Below are positions 5,416 to 6,804 of a stretch of DNA of 6,804 nucleotides, piece by piece. Source of the stretch: Candidatus Sulfopaludibacter sp. SbA3 (GTDB taxonomy: Bacteria > Acidobacteriota > Terriglobia > 2-12-FULL-54-10). Both the position numbers and the translations under genes were made by a program. Position 1 is the first letter of the stretch. Each line of letters opens with the position of its first letter. The notes under the pieces are model-generated. The model ran no database searches, had not been told where the DNA came from, and was given only the letters and a program-made list of their open reading frames with translations. Location of the stretch: positions 1 to 6,804 of the forward strand of contig CAMBEY010000159.1 of the NCBI GenBank assembly GCA_945865705.1. Direction: 5' to 3'.

Positions 5416-6060
5416 GTGTCAACGATTGAAGCCGATGGCGTGGGAACTTCCGTATGGGATGGCGGCGTTTCGCCGTTTGGCATCCCGTCCAAGAAATTGT
5501 CGATGTGGCTGTTTATCATCTCCGACGCCCTGACGTTTACGGCGCTGCTGATGGCCTACAGCTATCTGCGCGTTTCCAGCAAAGACTGGCCGATGGCGTT
5601 TCATTTCTATCCCAGCATCGTGGTCTCCACCGTCATGACGCTGTTCCTGCTGACCAGTTCCATCACCATGGTCTTCGCCGTCTCGGCGGCGCAGCAGGGG
5701 CGCATGGCCGCGTCCTTCAAATGGATATGGGCCACGGTCGGCGGCGGCGTGGCCTTCCTGTTGCTGCACGCCAATGAGTGGCGCACGCTGATTGACGAAG
5801 GGTTGCGGACCAACTCCAATCCCTGGGGCAATCCGCTGTTCGGCGCCACGTTCTTCACCATCACAGGTCTGCACATGCTGCACGTAACCATCGGCGTGGT
5901 GGCGTTGATCGTTATTTCGCTCGGCTATAAGTCGGGCAAGTACCCGGCCGACTATGTCGAGATCACCGGCCTGTATTGGCACTTTGTCGATCTGGTGTGG
6001 ATGTTCGTTTTCCCGTTGATCTATTTACTCTCGGTCGCGCCCTCTGGCGCGGCACATTAA
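5416..6060 (+). CDS. coxC: Cytochrome c oxidase subunit III, second of two (canonical)
   Basis: The product is 214 residues and starts at GTG with a strong Shine-Dalgarno. Five membrane segments lie at about 28-51, 66-90, 104-120, 142-169 and 184-206. It fits subunit III better than its neighbour: KLSMWLFIISDALTFTALLMAYSYLR (27-52), ANEWRTLIDEG (119-129), FFTITGLHMLHVTIGV (146-161, His153 and His156) and GLYWHFVDLVWMFVFPLIYL (185-204). It begins 41 nt after the stop of the first subunit III gene, with a similar C-terminal signature, so the pair looks like ancient paralogues. Adjacent subunit III homologues are known in other bacteria; from memory, the Bradyrhizobium coxMNOP cluster has this layout. 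Either both assemble in one complex or one substitutes under some conditions; the sequence does not decide. Confidence 0.93.
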   Translation: MSTIEADGVGTSVWDGGVSPFGIPSKKLSMWLFIISDALTFTALLMAYSYLRVSSKDWPMAFHFYPSIVVSTVMTLFLLTSSITMVFAVSAAQQGRMAASFKWIWATVGGGVAFLLLHANEWRTLIDEGLRTNSNPWGNPLFGATFFTITGLHMLHVTIGVVALIVISLGYKSGKYPADYVEITGLYWHFVDLVWMFVFPLIYLLSVAPSGAAH

Positions 6061-6093
6061 AGACGCTACGACTGCCTCAAGGAGAATGGAACC

Positions 6094-6420
6094 ATGAGCG
6101 GAAATCATGCAAGCGAGCAAGGCGAACACCACGACGGGACCACCAAGTGGTTCATGACGGTATGGGTGGTGTTGTTAGTCCTCACCGCTGTCGAAGTGTT
6201 TCTGGCCTACATCCACCTGCCCGTGGGATTGATGCTGACCATCCTGCTGGGCCTGTCGATCGCCAAGGCGGCGATGATCATCGCCTACTTCATGCACCTG
6301 CGCTATGAGCGCTTCAGCCTGGTGCTGACGCTGATCCCCATGTGGATGATGTGTACGCTGCTGATGCTGGTGATCTTCCCCGACAGCTTCCGCATTCAGG
6401 AATGGGGCTGGCCGCGCTAA
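6094..6420 (+). CDS. coxD: Cytochrome c oxidase subunit IV (bacterial type)
   Basis: This is a 108-residue protein with a His- and charge-rich N-terminus (HHDGTTKWF). Three membrane segments lie at about 20-40, 46-66 and 75-95. The stretch AKAAMIIAYFMHLRYE (57-72) is the recognisable signature of the prokaryotic subunit IV family, which packs on the outside of subunit I and aids stability. Its size is normal for the family. AAGGAG at 6079-6084 lies 9 nt before the ATG, and the gap from the previous gene is 33 nt, so it belongs to the same operon. An ATG inside the gap (6086) is out of frame. Nothing about it is unusual. Confidence 0.93.
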   Translation: MSGNHASEQGEHHDGTTKWFMTVWVVLLVLTAVEVFLAYIHLPVGLMLTILLGLSIAKAAMIIAYFMHLRYERFSLVLTLIPMWMMCTLLMLVIFPDSFRIQEWGWPR

Positions 6421-6441
6421 GGGCCTCGGTATATACCCAAC

Positions 6442-6756
6442 ATGACGCGCTTGTGCCAATTCGTGTTCGTCTGGTTGCTGGTGACGCCGCTGGCTTCCCT
6501 GCCCGCCGCCGCGCAGTGCGTGCTTTGCTACAAGAGCGTGGAAGGCGCAGGCTCGCGCACCATCGAAGTGCTGAAGGTGGGCATCCTGATCCTGCTGGTG
6601 CCAACGCTATTCATCTTCAGCGCCCTGGGATTGATGGTCTATCGCCGCCGCAAGACGCCGGGCGGTGAAGTCACCGTGCTGCCCGGTATGGCTGCAAACT
6701 ACGCTGGCGATCCGCTGGCCCATTTGCCCTCCCCAACCGAATCTGCTTCCCGCTGA
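6442..6756 (+). CDS. Small secreted-CxxC membrane protein, unrecognised, end of cox operon
   Basis: I do not recognise a characterised family for this 104-residue protein. It has a predicted signal peptide (about 1-24: hydrophobic core FVFVWLLVTPLASL, then PAAAQ with a plausible AxA cleavage). A CVLC motif follows immediately (Cys26, Cys29). After a short polar stretch comes one membrane helix (about 45-66) ended by YRRRK, then a 34-residue Pro/Gly-rich tail. The positive-inside rule puts the two cysteines outside, next to the membrane, and the tail in the cytosol. It starts 21 nt after the coxD stop, so it is probably co-transcribed, though no strong Shine-Dalgarno is visible. Position and topology suggest an accessory role for the oxidase, such as copper handling at CuA or thiol chemistry; this is inference. 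The CDS is real by its spacing, codon style and coherent topology. Confidence 0.8.
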   Translation: MTRLCQFVFVWLLVTPLASLPAAAQCVLCYKSVEGAGSRTIEVLKVGILILLVPTLFIFSALGLMVYRRRKTPGGEVTVLPGMAANYAGDPLAHLPSPTESASR

Positions 6757-6771
6757 AGCCCACCATAGTGC

Positions 6772-6804
6772 TGTCATCCTGAGCGCAGCGAAGGACCTGC
6801 TTTT
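6772..6804 (+). repeat. Dispersed repeat, copy at the right window edge
   Basis: The 33 visible bases begin TGTCATCCTGAGCGC and end CTGCTTTT. They align to positions 2-34 of the 840 copy. The outermost pair of the small stem is A against C here, so only four of the five base pairs form. It lies 15 nt after the stop codon of the last gene. An alternative GCAG/CTGC stem followed by TTTT could give weak termination of the cox operon. Whether a reverse-oriented partner follows, as at 840-922, cannot be seen. Confidence 0.85.

Noticed and set aside
6442..6520. Lipoprotein signal on the small CxxC protein
   Set aside because: The residue before Cys26 is Gln and the preceding residues are AAA, which does not fit a lipobox (Leu-x-Gly/Ala-Cys). 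An ordinary signal peptide or anchor fits better.

Overview
The window looks like chromosomal DNA from a high-GC, aerobic bacterium, most likely an Acidobacteriota (Terriglobia-like) genome. The lineage call is inference. It rests on the cox gene layout, the protein style, and a short dispersed repeat with a TGTCATCCTGAGCGC-type core that I associate from memory with that phylum. No rRNA or other marker gene is present to confirm it.

Left part (1-1748, minus strand). Three enzyme genes read right to left: a short-chain dehydrogenase/reductase-fold protein (957-1748) whose catalytic Tyr and Lys positions are Ser and Arg; a VOC-superfamily (glyoxalase/dioxygenase fold) protein with an intact His-His-Glu metal triad (311-763); and the N-terminal 64 residues of a RidA/YjgF-family protein that runs off the left edge (1-193). 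All three have good Shine-Dalgarno sequences at ATG starts. An inverted pair of a dispersed repeat (840-922) separates the first two genes. A 7-bp inverted repeat lies just after the VOC gene.

Centre (1749-2013). A 265-bp divergent intergenic region carries a 9-bp inverted repeat on the SDR side and a plausible sigma70-type promoter for the rightward operon.

Right part (2014-6756, plus strand). This is a structural operon for an aa3-type, family A heme-copper cytochrome c oxidase: subunit II with a full CuA site (coxB), subunit I with all heme/CuB ligands and both D- and K-channel residues (coxA), two adjacent subunit III homologues, subunit IV (coxD), and a 104-residue unrecognised membrane protein with a secreted CxxC. 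Subunit II takes electrons from cytochrome c and passes them to heme a and the heme a3-CuB centre in subunit I, where O2 is reduced and protons are pumped. The III and IV subunits are expected to stabilise the complex. No heme A synthesis, Sco or Cox11 assembly genes and no cytochrome c gene are in view.

The same dispersed repeat recurs between coxA and the first subunit III gene (4660-4693) and after the last gene (6772-6804). Its copies differ by paired changes that preserve a small stem-loop. The window is mostly ordinary core metabolism. The items most worth following are the structured repeat family, the SDR with an altered active site and the CxxC membrane protein. I see no CRISPR array, tRNA, rRNA, transposase or phage gene.
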